From Gnetum montanum (lineage: Eukaryota; Streptophyta; Gnetopsida; Gnetales; Gnetaceae), in assembly GCA_015680685.1 (NCBI GenBank), contig MNCI01011145.1, forward strand, positions 1,181,780-1,214,048: DNA of 32,269 nucleotides, in the 5' to 3' direction. The notes beneath the pieces are model-generated. The model was not told the origin of the DNA. It was given only the letters and a program-made list of their open reading frames with translations, and made no database searches. Position 1 is the stretch's first letter; every line of letters starts with the position of its first letter. The position numbers and the translations under genes are program-made. Of this stretch, positions 1-11,449 are shown piece by piece.

Positions 1-1380
1 AACTGGAATTTAGACCAAAGGTCATAGCCATGGAGGAGATTAGAGACTTTGCTATTTTGAAATTTGAAGAGATTCAAAGTGCTCTTATTGCTTATCAAAT
101 GAGCATCATAAGTGAAGGGCCTATCCAAGAAAAATCCATAGTCCTAAAATTAGCCTTATAAGAAAAGGAACCTACTGAACAAGATACAGGTAGTGAAGAG
201 AAGATAGCTCTTCTCTTAATAAGACTACAAAGTCTTATGGCAAGAAAAAGTAACAATTTTAATCAAAAAAAATCCAATGAATTCATTAATAAAGAAAAAA
301 GTAAGGAAAGAAATAGAACTTTTTCAAATTCTTACTTTGGTTCCTCTTCAATAGTATGTTGTGTATGTGGTGAAAGAGGCCATGTGGCCTCCGAATGTCC
401 TAGTAATTGTAGGTTATATTAGAGGGATAGAAATGATGGGGAGATGAAGTAGACCAAGTTCTATACAGGTTGGGATGATGGAAAGCAAAATGTGGAAGTA
501 GTGGATGATGATGCTCAAACTGCACACCTTCTCTATATGGGCCTTATAGATGATGTTGTTGGCTCCTCAAATGATGAACTAAGTGAGGAAGAAAGGTTTG
601 ATTTGTTATGTAATGAATTATTATATTTTTAAAATCTTTACAATAAGTTGAATAAGCAATTTAAGACAAAGATCATGAGATCTCTCTATTAAATATCAAT
701 TTTCAATCTTACCAATGAACTCTCAAACCTAAGGGCTAAGAATGAAAAACTAACCTTGTCTTATGAGTAGGCTAAAGTGGAAATTGTAGATGTAAAACTT
801 ATGAATGAAAGTATAGTTAAAGGGAAAGAGTCACTTTAGATGGTCTTAGGACAAGGAAGAAGTCTACATGATAAGAGTGGGTTGGGATGTTGTACACAAG
901 AAAAATCATCTACACAAAATCCATTTCAACCTAAGGCTACTCCAAAGATTGAAGAATGAATGGGCACTATATCTTATACTAGAGCAACTCCTAGGTATGA
1001 TCACTTTAACTTCTATAGGAAAGTAAGACGTTATTACTATCATAAATTTGGACATAAGCAATGGGACTGCAATTTAAAATATTACCACATGAGCACTTGG
1101 TCATATCATAAGACTCCTTGATCTTATCTGAATGTGCCTAAAAAGGATTTTTTGTAGGTTAAAAGCGATAGGAAAACAAATCATAGGGGTAGTCAAGAAA
1201 GATTTGACAACTCAAGAGAACAAGGAAGTTCGAAAAGCTTGGAGAATCAAGAGGAAGGAACTTGAGAATGAGAAGGCACTATCTAGACAATATTTGAAAG
1301 GTGGTCAAGCCTTGAAAATTGAAGAATTTTGTTCTAGAAGAGAAACCTTGAAAGAGGAATCTCATTCTCTAGCACTCTAG
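1..1380 (+). pseudogene. gag: Ty1/copia-type gag remnant, copy 1 (5' end outside window)
   Basis: Nucleocapsid part of a Copia-type Gag, which packages retroelement RNA in cytoplasmic particles. A CCHC zinc knuckle (C-x2-C-x4-H-x4-C) is encoded at 357-398. It is followed by an acidic linker and a coiled-coil-like stretch (about 540-800, leucine- and lysine-rich). At about 1018-1075 there is a second knuckle-like motif in which the first cysteines now read Tyr (YYYHKFGHKQWDC). The same order of blocks is found on the minus strand at 4840-6657, so both belong to one family. The reading frame is broken by many stops, mostly TAG, and shifts frame near the end. The longest open pieces are 237-422 and 1132-1380; the latter is probably an out-of-frame fragment. 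No protease, integrase or reverse transcriptase follows it. Family assignment rests on the knuckle and on copy 2, which has the typical N-terminal Copia Gag domain. Confidence 0.75.
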
Positions 1381-2929
1381 GCATCTTAATTCTCAGTTGC
1401 AAGTAAGGCAAGTCAAGGTAAGTTTTGATATCCCTACTTGCTAAATATCATGTTAGTATTTAATTTGGAAAGACTAAATTGGGTTGATGTGTGGGATGTT
1501 AGCATTAGTATTCTACAAGTTTTAAGATAATTGGTTACAAGAGAAGATATTTGATATTGTTAGAATATTTTAAATTATGGTATATCTTATGAGCACAATG
1601 TGATTAATCTTATAATTGAATTAAAGTTTATGGTACTTGTAAACTTTTAAAAGTTTTATTGAAAAATCATATTTTGATATATTAGTTTCAAGTGATATAA
1701 AATCCTTGTAGAAATTTCATGAACTGATAAGCTTTTGACCTTGAGTTATGGGTTTGTTCTAAAATCATAAAGTCAAATTTATTTTGGAAGATTTTTGGTA
1801 TATGATAATTGAAGAATTTGAATTAGTACCTTCAATGAAATTCATGAATCTTATAAGAAAAGTATCATTGCAAAAGGAATCATTATGAAGTACTATTAAT
1901 AGGAGAGTCTAGTCTCCACACTTGATCTTATCTTTGATTTGTAGGGATAGTACTTTGATCAGAAATGAACAAGCTAATACAAAAGGACCCAAAAGGGAGG
2001 ATTAGAATTTATACATATGTAGGAGGAACTTGTACCTAATCTAAGAGGCCATCAGTGTAGTGGGAATCTATTGAGGCTTATACCAAAAGACACTCAAGTA
2101 GCAAAACTTCACAATTAAACTTACCCTTAGCTAAAAATGAGCAAGGAAGAGCATATTCATATGGTAATGTTGTAAAAGAGGACATTTATCAACTCCTTAT
2201 CTAAAGATGAACTTTTATGGTGAAGGCTCCTGATGTTTATATGTTATATAAACTTACTTGTGAGCTCTATTTATTATCTAACCTTCTATATGTTGTGAAT
2301 ATATCTTGTTAAGTACCTAAGATCCTTATTGCAAATATGAATTGAGATGTACTAGAATAGGTGTTAATGATCTCTTTTGGTAAGATATGAGGTATATCCA
2401 TATGTTGTTATTTGCCTTTAACATGATTATCATATATTCATTTATGAATCTTCTTTTGGATAAAAAGTTGATTGGTTGTGTTTGATCTTCTGATATATTC
2501 AGCATGATTAGACTTAAAAGTTGAATATGCATGTTTTAAACTCTCTTGCCATGAACTTGCTATCAAATTGTTGATCTTTATAAAAGAATGTTGGATGATT
2601 CTAGAATCATGATAGATAGATTACTGAAAGGCTTGGATCAGCTATGCTTCTTATTATGAATAGATGAAGTATCACTCTTGATAAAAACTAGTTTTACTTC
2701 ATTAGCCCTATGAAATTAATGAGATGTGTACTCTTAAACTTTGTGCAAAGTACCCAAGTTGGAAAACCACAGATTAGTCACATATGTGCAAAGTCCAAAA
2801 ATTACATATGTGAAGGAAAAAAAATGTCGCATCCTTTTTTATCACCAAAAGGAGAGAGAAAACAACCTAATAAGGCCTTAATCACTCACCATGGTATCAT
2901 CCGTAGACTTAGAACCCACTACTGCTTAA
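1381..2929. other. Intergenic or decayed retroelement DNA, no gene supported
   Basis: AT-rich sequence with no recognisable domain. About 1950-2210 on the plus strand reads as low-stop, coding-like sequence rich in Lys, Ser and Gln, and could be a remnant of the interval downstream of the Copia gag, but nothing in it can be named. The short open frames elsewhere are not convincing. Confidence 0.4.
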
Positions 2930-4443
2930 GATGAATGATAAGTCTCCTCCTCATCATCATCATTGTTGGTGCTCAAATGGCTAGAGTTCTAAGTGTCCTC
3001 ATCAAAGGACTTAACCTATTGCACTGAAGCCTACCTAGAACGAAGCTTCAATTGAAATTGAGAGAAAGCGGGTGGAGCTAGTGATTGCTAAACTAGAACC
3101 CATTAGGACATGATCTCAAAGATGCTCTCCATAGCTCATTGCTCAAAAAAGCTAGGAGCATTAGCATGATATGGAGTAGTGGAAGTAGGAGGGATTGGAA
3201 AATGGTGCTCTGGCTACTACATAGAAGCATGGTGCTCCCCTTGAACACTAGTTGGGAATGTCTTTGGCTCAGCATCTAACTTCATCCCTAAGTGATAAGT
3301 GCATGAGGGGCCTACTACCAAAGAATGGCATGGAGAAATAAGATCATCCTCCTCATTGTTAGAGATAGGAGTGGTGACCTTCTCAAATACTTGTCCATTG
3401 AAGGGAGGAGGTATCCCACCCTTAGCCAAACTCTTAGCAAGTAAGAAAGGTTCCTCCCAAGCTTTCTAATGGCTTGGATAAAGGATCAAAATAATTTCAT
3501 TAGAGAAGAATTGATCTGAGCTTTGGAGGATTTCAATCTTCTTAATTGTGGATAGGCTTCCTTCTTTTGCTTCAAAGGTCTAGTGTTGGGTTCTACTTCT
3601 AATATATGATAAGAACTCCTCTTCTTAGCGTACTCACTAAGAGTCTACTTGTCTTTAAGCAAAGGCAACTCTAGGATAGGTACACCTTTCTAGTAGATCA
3701 ATAAGTTGATGAGGTAGGGGTGTCCAAGGATTCTCTCATTAGCATAGAGACTCAAAATATCTCAACAAAGTATGTCCTAGATCCAATGGTAATCTTGTAA
3801 GTAAGAAATATAGTAAAAAACCTTGTGGTGGCAGTAAATAACCATAACTACCTCCTTTTACCTTTATGTTATACAAAATAATAAGTGAATATGACCTCTA
3901 TCAAATGTCATATCTCTCTCAAATAAAACATCACAAAATTCATCATGAGCTATTAGCATTATACCATTGGTGTAAATGTCATGGATAGACTCTATGGTAA
4001 TTCTAAGACTTCTAAACTAGAAATATCTAGAAGTGCATTTACAATTTAGGAGAGACTTCAACAACAATCCTACCAACAGTGGATGTGAATGCTTTAACAA
4101 TAGCATTAGAAATGACAATATTATAGTATAATTCATGAATTAACACTTTAGGAACAAGAAAATTCATAAAAATAAAAGATGTCCACTTCATAAGCTTGAA
4201 ATAATCCAATAGAGCTTGTTGTCTATGTAGTGGAAAATTAAGAGAATACTTAGAAACAGTGGTAGTGGTCCTTGTAGTTTCAAACCTATGTTGAGCATGT
4301 GTACTACAAAACTAGGGCATGTATGAAGGCTACACATTGCTAGAACTTCCTCTTGAACATTCCTTGGGTGGATTTATGGATGTAGTAACCTTCTTCTGGG
4401 TCATCTCTACCAAAATCTCTATGAATGATAGAACCATAGTCAT
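2930..4443 (-). pseudogene. Unidentified intron-containing pseudogene
   Basis: Reading the minus strand from an ATG at 4443, a coding-like frame runs to about 4040 with TAG and TAA interruptions. After a frameshift near 4010-4040 it continues cleanly to 3862. A GT-AG intron can be placed at 3861-3794 (68 bp); it joins the exons in frame (codon split AG|A). The second exon then stays in one frame from 3793 to about 2930. Its open core is 3217-3429, followed by a Pro/Ser/Gln-rich part and an acidic tail containing NNDDDEEE. The N-terminal part has a block with LVPKVLIHELYYNI, loosely like the LVREFYANL motif of the putative plant transposon protein family; this is a resemblance by eye only. A TATA box lies about 45-55 bp upstream of the ATG. 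Function unknown. The gene is antisense to the Copia gag at 1-1380 and meets it tail to tail, but it is in the same direction as copy 2. Confidence 0.6.
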
Positions 4444-4487
4444 CTCTATGGGGTATTTGCGGAAGAATATGACAAAAATGGGATTTT

Positions 4488-4498
4488 TTATTTTATAG
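4488..4498 (-). promoter_or_regulatory. TATA box upstream of the minus-strand pseudogene
   Basis: The minus strand reads CTATAAAATA here, a near-perfect plant TATA box, about 45-55 bp upstream of the first ATG (4443) of the broken gene. The array of AAGATGTCTT-like boxes begins about 35 bp further upstream. The spacing suits a real promoter, or the U3 of a decayed LTR reused as one. Confidence 0.5.
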
Positions 4499-4530
4499 CC
4501 ACAAGCAAATGAGGGCTTTGAACAAAAATC

Positions 4531-4700
4531 GAGACGTCTTTTTTGAAAGAAAGATATCTTTTTGGCATGTTAAAAATACAGTAGATTTCTTTCATTTACA
4601 GAAGACATCTTCCCCATGATGACAAAAAAATTAGAGAGGCATATTTGTTATTTCACAACATCCTTGCAAAGATGTATTTCACTTTGGAAATATGTCTTTT
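4531..4700. repeat. Array of about five AAGATGTCTT-like boxes
   Basis: Boxes are seen at 4531 (GAGACGTCTTTT), 4551 (AAGATATCTTTT), 4601 (GAAGACATCTTC), 4668 (AAAGATGTATTT) and 4689 (AATATGTCTTTT). The core AAGA-NN-TCTT is near-palindromic. The same box is repeated in the Copia LTR at 7351-7633. Position just upstream of a TATA box suggests enhancer-like promoter boxes; this is inference. Confidence 0.5.
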
Positions 4701-4839
4701 GTCAGAAAGTAGAATGAGATTTTGGAAGGTTGCTATTGGTCTATAGTCTTTAATAAACCTTGAGAACATAAAGGAAAGCTTACATTTTCCTACTTGTCAT
4801 GATGTCAAAAGAAGATGAATTTAAAGAGCTAGTGAATGG

Positions 4840-6657
4840 GTTTCCTCTTTCGAGGAATATCCTTTGAGTCAAACTTCCTAAATTTGTTGGTGAAGGTGTC
4901 CTAATGCTTTTGGTCCTATCATTTAATTCTCCATTCCTTTTTAACAATGGTGGTTCTTTGAGTTAACTTCCTATCTTCTTTGTGATCCTACATGAAACCC
5001 TTTCTTAGTGTATTTTGATAAAACCAAGGAGTCTTATGATATGTCCATGTACTCATGTGATAAAACATTAAATTGTACTCCCATTTTTTATGCCCAATCT
5101 TATTGTAAAAATAACATCCAATTCTCCTATTGAAAAAAAAATACTAGAAGAACCAAACCTTTGAGGAATTTTTTATTGGATAGGAGCTTCCCTTGATGTA
5201 GTGTCCTTATTTCTTGGAGGTTCCTTTTGGTGGGATGAAGGTTTTTTAGGTTCCACTTCTTGATGGAAGCATCCAAGTCCACTTTCATCCTATGGACTTC
5301 TTCCTTGTCCTAGTACTATTCGAAGGAACTCCTTTCCTTTCATTAATCATTCATTTATTAGTTTAACATCCACAACCCCCAGTATGAAAAGTTCTAAAGA
5401 TAAGGTTAACTTCTCATTCTCAGCCCTTAGATCTGAGAGTTGTTTATCAAGATCAGAAATAGTAAAATTTAATAAGGATATTTCATGTTCTTTACACTTA
5501 ACTTGTTTATTTAACTTAGTACAAATATTCCTAAAATTCAAAAGTTCTTTACGTATTAAATCAATCCTCTCATTGTCATTTAGTTCATCATTTGATGAAT
5601 CACCATTAGTGAGGGCCATGTAGATTAGTTGATAATTTTTTGCAACTTCCTCCACTTCTTCTTCACTTTGTTTTCCATTATCCTAACTTATATAGACATT
5701 GGCCTTCTTTTCTTCTTCAATAGATTCATTCTTGTATTGCATCTTGAAGCTACTAGGATGTTCAAAGATCATATGGCCTCTACCTCCACACATCCAACAT
5801 TCTATAGAAGAAAAATATAAGTTATAGTTGAAAAAGTTCTTATCTCTTTCTTTACATTTAGGTTGATTGAATCTTTATGGATATGCCCCTTTTTTCTTCC
5901 TAGCAATTAGTCATTGTAGCTTCCTTCTGAGAAAGGAAATCTCCTCTTCATTGCCCTCATTATGCTTATTGAGTTCCTTCTCCTTTCAAGTAGTCTTTAA
6001 GCCAATGGGCCTTTCTTGAATAGCTCCTTCATGTCTGAGATTCATTTCATAAGATATAAGAGGACTTTGAAGCTCTTCAAATTTTAAAGTTCAGGAGTCT
6101 CTAATTTCTTCCATGGTCATGACCTTAGATCTAAGCTTAGGTTGAAGAGTCATAATCATATTAATAATTACATTTCTTTCAAGATGATCCTTTCTTGTTC
6201 CTCTGATTCCATCATTAGCCCTAGAAAATTAATCCTTATTTTTCTCACATTCTCTCATCTTGAGTTTATCATATTCACTTTGTGAAACTAAAAATTTCAA
6301 TTGCTGAACAATAGATGTTCCTTCATAAGTGGATTCTAAAGTTTGCCAAATTTTTTTGGCTATTTTACATTTTGCTATCCTATTGAATTTATATTTATTC
6401 AATGTACAAAATAAACAATTTTTTGCTTTTAAATTAAACATGAACTTATCCTTTTCTTCTTGAGACCATTTGTTGTGAGGCTTCATGATGTCAGTGGTGC
6501 TATTGATGGGTGGAGTGTAGCCTTCCAAGATTGCTTCCCAAACTTCAAAATCCATGGAGTTTAAGAACCCTTGCATTCTGTCTTTCCAATAGGTGAAGTC
6601 AAATCCATTGAACATGGGTGGCATTGTGTAAGATATCCCTTCCATTTTTCACTCTTG
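4840..6657 (-). pseudogene. gag: Ty1/copia-type gag remnant, copy 2
   Basis: Gag of the same Copia family as positions 1-1380, inverted relative to it. The start is an ATG at 6645 (start of the longest open piece, 6645-6229), or one codon set upstream at about 6657. The N-terminal domain is typical of Copia Gag: MEGISYTMPPMFNGFDFTYW, then a W-E-A-I-L-E-G-Y motif and KKIWQTLESTYEGT about 110 residues in (DUF4219/UBN2-type). The zinc knuckle at about 5759-5800 keeps C-x2-C-x4-H, but the last Cys reads His. A coiled-coil segment follows (open frame 5655-5347), then a second knuckle that is badly degraded at about 5120. Similarity to copy 1 continues to about 4840. The gene is preceded by a primer-binding site and an LTR in the right order, so this is the 5' part of one element. 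No pol follows. Confidence 0.85.
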
Positions 6658-6685
6658 AATTTGATGATGAAAGAAAGAATACCAA

Positions 6686-6697
6686 GCTTTGATACCA
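6686..6697 (-). other. Primer-binding site (tRNA-Met type)
   Basis: The minus strand reads TGGTATCAAAGC, one base from TGGTATCAGAGC, the usual plant LTR-retrotransposon primer-binding site complementary to initiator tRNA-Met. It lies two bases after the inferred LTR end and about 40 bp before the gag start. Confidence 0.85.
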
Positions 6698-6699
6698 CT

Positions 6700-7755
6700 T
6701 GTGGATCATATAACTTAAACGGAGGGGGAGGGGATGAATAAGCTCCCCAAATAGAACCTTTTAAAAAAGCATACACATGGATTTACATGGTTTTCCAACT
6801 TGGGTACTCTACACTTGAATGGTAGATCTTAAGCACATCTCTTGACTTTGTTTCTTTTAAAATGTGGTTGAAGGATCTCCACCCTGTACAGTCTTCAAGT
6901 CCTACTCTGAAGTGTTGTACTACCACACCAATCAGTCAACCCCACAAGGTCCCATTAGGCTTGGAAATGTGCTTTTAATGCTTCCACAACCTTTACAATC
7001 TTCAGCTTTGCACTAGAGTGTTATACTTTAGAACCAACAACTCAATTCCTTAGGATCCAAACAAGCTCAAGCACATTAACCTCATAGGAAAACAAGAACA
7101 AGAATTACAAGGGATAATTGTAACTTAGTTTGCTAATCCCTGTACAATTAGGTACAACACACTTTACAATGCTAAAATGATAAAATAATGAGGAGAAATA
7201 GAGAATTCACTGATTATGAATAATTCTATAACGAATAGAACAAACCATGCAGATTTTCTAGTGCACATCAAGTCTTCTTATAGCTACCTTCTTTCTAAAT
7301 CCATCTCAAAACTCATGCAATGGCTAACTAATGGTCAATAACAGTCATGGGAGATATCTCTCTCATGTTTGAGATGTCTCTTTGAGTTTTCCTTCAATAC
7401 CAAGAAGATGTCTTTGTTTTTCAAAAGATGTCTTGCTAAAGTCTCCATCTTAGAAGACATCTTTATCTTTTGGAAGATGTCTTTCTAAACTTGGTCTACA
7501 TTCTATAAAGATGTCTTTGCCTTGTGAAAAATGCCTTTATTTGAAAAAGACCTCTTGTTGTTTCTAAAGATGCCTTTGTCTAATTTCACTCCAATTCTAT
7601 CAACACATATACTACTTCCTAGAGATGTATTTCTTCACTTTCTTTCCTTCATTCCTTGTCCATAACGATGCTTAATCGAAGTTCTTGTCCTGCAAGAACA
7701 ACAATACACACACATACAAATGAACATGTTTTCCATTTATCTTAATGTGTTGACA
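6700..7755 (-). mobile_element. 5' LTR of Copia copy 2
   Basis: On the minus strand the segment begins TGTCAACACATT (from 7755) and ends GATCCACA (at 6700), giving TG...CA ends and about 1056 bp. It is followed directly by the primer-binding site and gag. A TATA-like CTATAAGA lies at 7283-7276 (minus), with the box array upstream of it, as expected for U3. The downstream end is secure because of the primer-binding site. The 7755 end is chosen from the TG dinucleotide alone, as no partner LTR is in the window. Confidence 0.6.
7351..7633. repeat. Array of about ten AAGATGTCTT boxes in the LTR U3
   Basis: Boxes are seen at 7351 (GAGATATCTC), 7371 (GAGATGTCTC), 7404, 7424, 7453 (GAAGACATCTTT, reverse form), 7473, 7507, 7526 (degenerate), 7566 and 7621. 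Spacing is about 20-45 bp, with unrelated sequence between. Both orientations occur because the core is near-palindromic. U3 regions of plant Copia elements such as Tnt1 and Tto1 are known to hold repeated enhancer boxes; a similar role is inferred here. Confidence 0.65.
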
Positions 7756-10700
7756 TAAAAAAATCAAAAGGTCCATAGTGGGATCCTAGAAACTAGATTC
7801 TAAGCTTATCAGGACCTTGTAGGGTTGAGTGGATTTGTAGTATCAAATCACTTCGTAGCTAAGCTTAGAGCATGTACAGGGTTGGGTACCCTTCAAACCA
7901 CATTTGAGAGCAACAAAGTCTAGAGGTGTGCTTGTGAACTAGCCTCCAAATATGGATTGCCCAAGTTGGGGAACCATGTTAAATTTGGTGTGTGTGCTTT
8001 GTCTAAATGAATTTTAATTTGGGGAACTTATTCATTTCCTTCCATCTAAGTTCAACAATCCTCAACTCCTTCCTTTTTTTTAGTCATCTTTTAGGTTGTC
8101 TTGAGTATTCCTGTAGGCTCTTGGGAGGTTAACGAATTTTTGAAAACTATTTGGATAATTTAAGAGACAGTTTTATCTAATTTTGTGGGAGGATTTTAGC
8201 AACAACTTGAACTTGTAGTTTGAAGTTGATTTCTTGAGGCTACTAGCTAGAAAACAACCCAAACTTGAGGTATCTTCTCCATTTGAAAATTGATCAAGTT
8301 TAACTTGAATTGCGTGTATTTTAAACCCTTATTGTACAAAAGTTTTAGTATGTGTTTGAAGTTGTATTGGCTTAGAAAAGTGAGGATTATTTTATGAGGG
8401 CATGTGGGATTTTTTTTGAGTTGTGAGTCATGTATGGAGTTTTTCATATGTCTTGGTTCTGACTTTTGGCATGCATGTTTTGGGCTTATGAGGTAGCATT
8501 TTCTTTGTGTCATGCACATTTAGTACTTCATATTTTTGTCATCATTTTTTGAAAAGAAAAGACCCTAGTCATTTTATCCAAGGTTAGTGATCTCTTGCGT
8601 GGGCTACAAGAGCTTAGTTCTTGGAGGTGCTTGATGGCATTAGCGCCCACCATTTTATCCAACCTTGGTGTTTTTCTTATGAACTAAAAGAGACTATAGG
8701 GTTAGAAAGACTTGGTGTATTATAGCTAGATGGCCAAAGGGTCCATTGAGTACTCATTTAAAAATTAAAAATAATCTATGCATATTAAGGATTTTTGGTG
8801 TTTTTTGTTAAGTAAGCATATTTTGTATTGTTGATCATTTATGGGTCAAAAATTTATTATTGAAGATGTAAAAATTTGGAACCATGTTAATATATAATGA
8901 TGTTCAAACTTAGAGCATATTAGATTTTATTGTTGTTTCTCCTTTTCATATTGCACATGAGCATATGGGATTTTGTTTGTTTTTTGCTCCATAAAATTAG
9001 AATTTTGATTATTCAACAATGCCCAGCCCTAGTATAGAGACTGTCTTTCTTTCTTTTCTTTTATTATTATCTAGCATTTACTATTTTTTGATTTCTTAGT
9101 TAATGGTAAAAATGGAAATGTCAACCATAACACATAGAATTTGCCTCTAATTCTCTCCTTTCTAAAAATAATTTAGAGACTATCTACTCTCTATTTTACC
9201 ATGAAAAAATGGGATTGTTCTCATCATCATCATTATTTTTATGGTTGATAATATATTTCCTAAGATCCTATCTCCTAATTATTTATATTGTAGAGCTTGA
9301 AAGATACCTTAGATTGAGAGAGAAAGAGAAAGAAAAAAAAAACAAAAAAACCTTGTTAAATCCTAACTTCAATGAATTGTGTTGATTATAATTTTAGATT
9401 TATTTTTAGGCTCTCTTAAACATAGATATGATTGCTAAAAACACAACCCTTAATTTTAGACTTTGTTTACTTGAATGCCTAAAAATGGAGGAAAGCATTG
9501 GCTAATTCTCCCATGAAAAACAAATCTTAACTAATGTAGCTCTCTTCATTGTATGATTTGAGCTAGTTAGTATATGATATTTAAAATACACTTGAGATGC
9601 ATAATTACTTCATTTGTATGATGGGAATATTGCATCTTGGAAGCCTAGAAGTCTCCTTAGAGTAAGTATTTCATTACATGAATGTTTTGTACATTTTGTC
9701 ATAGTTAGATTTACCTATCATGTAAAGTAACTATTGTTTATTTATTTTTTCTTCAATATACTAACTCGATTTACTTATTAGTAATTATATTTTTTCATTT
9801 TTGTAAAAGAAAAGAAAGAAAATATGTGTGATCATGTATTTTATTTCCATAAAATTAACCCACATGAATTATCATTAGAAGCCCTTTGGGCCTTAGGATA
9901 AGCAATTCACCTATACTTATAACTAGTAATTAGGTAGATGATGCATTTGATTATTGTGTATTATGTGAAGCATGTAGTATTTCTAGGGATCATTACCTAA
10001 TAATTCTAATAATAATATATTCATCCCCATACCATGAATTGATGGGTCACATTATTTATTTTGCATATACCCTACCTTATGTGGAGATAAGTACCACTAT
10101 CCAACTCTACTAGTACATATGCTTACTTCGACTTAATATCCTAAGGCATTGGACCCAATTGTGTTGAGTTTCACAACAATCAAATGTTTAGAATGATGCA
10201 AGTACCATCTTTTAGTGTGTATCCACCTCACGTATGATCCCTGGTCACCTATCTTGGGGGTATATTAAGGTGTAGTCCAAAAATAATGGTTGACCCAAGC
10301 CTTGTTTATGTAATTTAGAATCTGAAGATAACCTAACTCATAGTTGGATGGTGATTGAATTCTTTAAGTTTGATGACCCTCAATGTGGGAATATAATGCC
10401 CTATTGCTTAGTTAAAGTTTTTGAAGCCTATATATATTTTATTTAGAACCATTGTTTGAAGCCTATTATAGATTAAATGATCTTGTACGATGGAAACATA
10501 AATACCTATTTGTAATGTTCCAACAAACTATCATATACCTTCGTAATGCAAAATGTAAAAAGTAAATCATAATCAAATATATTGCACAATCCCTTGTAGT
10601 TCACATATCTACTTCAAAATTTTCAATTCTATCATGTATCAAGAATTACTTTGTATGATTTCTTGCAATTTTATCACATTGTGCATTAAGATCTTCTCCC

Positions 10701-10789
10701 TACATTTTGCTACAAGTTTGTCACACTGTAGACAATCACTTCTTATGAATGGGATTTAGATTTTTTTTACAATTTCTCTAAGAATTAAT
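7756..10789. other. Three kilobases without a recognisable gene
   Basis: No open frame here shows a domain, and reading frames are closed throughout. There are simple pyrimidine runs (about 9040-9070) and a purine-rich run (about 9315-9350). The segment may be old retroelement DNA decayed past recognition, or LTR sequence without a partner in the window. Confidence 0.5.
8570..8735. repeat. Two diverged direct copies, about 81 bp apart
   Basis: CATTTTATCCAAGGTTAGTG at 8570 and CATTTTATCCAACCTTGGTG at 8651 start two similar stretches, each followed after about 25 bases by a stretch ending in AAGAG. Two units only. Confidence 0.35.
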
Positions 10790-11440
10790 TTGGAAACTCT
10801 TTTGGTTTTGAAATTTCTCTAATTTGATGATTTGAAAGAAAATTGCAATTTTGTAGTATTTGCAAAATGATGTTTTCCATTCAATGATTCCAAACGAATT
10901 TGTTGTTGAAAATTTCGGAGAATTATTTTTTAGATCATTAGGGTTAGAAGAATATATAGGGGCTTTTTTTGTCAAAATTTTCAAAGAAATATTTTTTGGA
11001 ATTTTGTGATTTTGCAATTTTTGATCTGATGATTTTGAAGAAATTGGGGTTTCACTTTAATAATTTGCAACGAAACAAAATTGCTATTGAAATTTGTATC
11101 ATCTAATTTTTAAAAATCTATTTGTTTTGTATATTTTTTTAGAAATATCATATAATGACTTCTATATGAAAATTGCTATGATATGAGAATGATATGAATT
11201 TTTCATTTTTATTGCCATGTTTTGCAAATTTTTGCAATCTCATAAATTTGAGGATTTTGCAATTTTTAATTTGATGAATAAGAAGAAAATTAGGTTTTTG
11301 CAGCATTCACAAACTAACGTTTTTTGTTTAACAATTTCAAATAAAATTTATACAATCTAATTTTTCAACCTTGATTTGTTTTGTGGATTTGTTTTCTTTT
11401 ATTGAAAATTTCATATAATGACTTCCATATGCTAATTTCT
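10790..11440. repeat. Three diverged tandem-like units of about 200-260 bp
   Basis: Units begin near 10800, 11010 and 11254. Shared blocks include TTTTGCAATTTTTGATCTGA (about 11010) and TTTTGCAATTTTTAATTTGA (about 11254), and TCATATAATGACTTCTATATG (11148) and TCATATAATGACTTCCATATG (11411). The first unit is the most diverged. The open frame on the minus strand at 10778-11017 is low complexity and is not taken as a gene. Confidence 0.55.
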
Positions 11441-11449
11441 TTTTGTTTT

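Noticed and set aside
5384-5820. Plus-strand frames opposite the Copia gag
   Set aside because: Shadows of the minus-strand coiled-coil and zinc-knuckle coding sequence.
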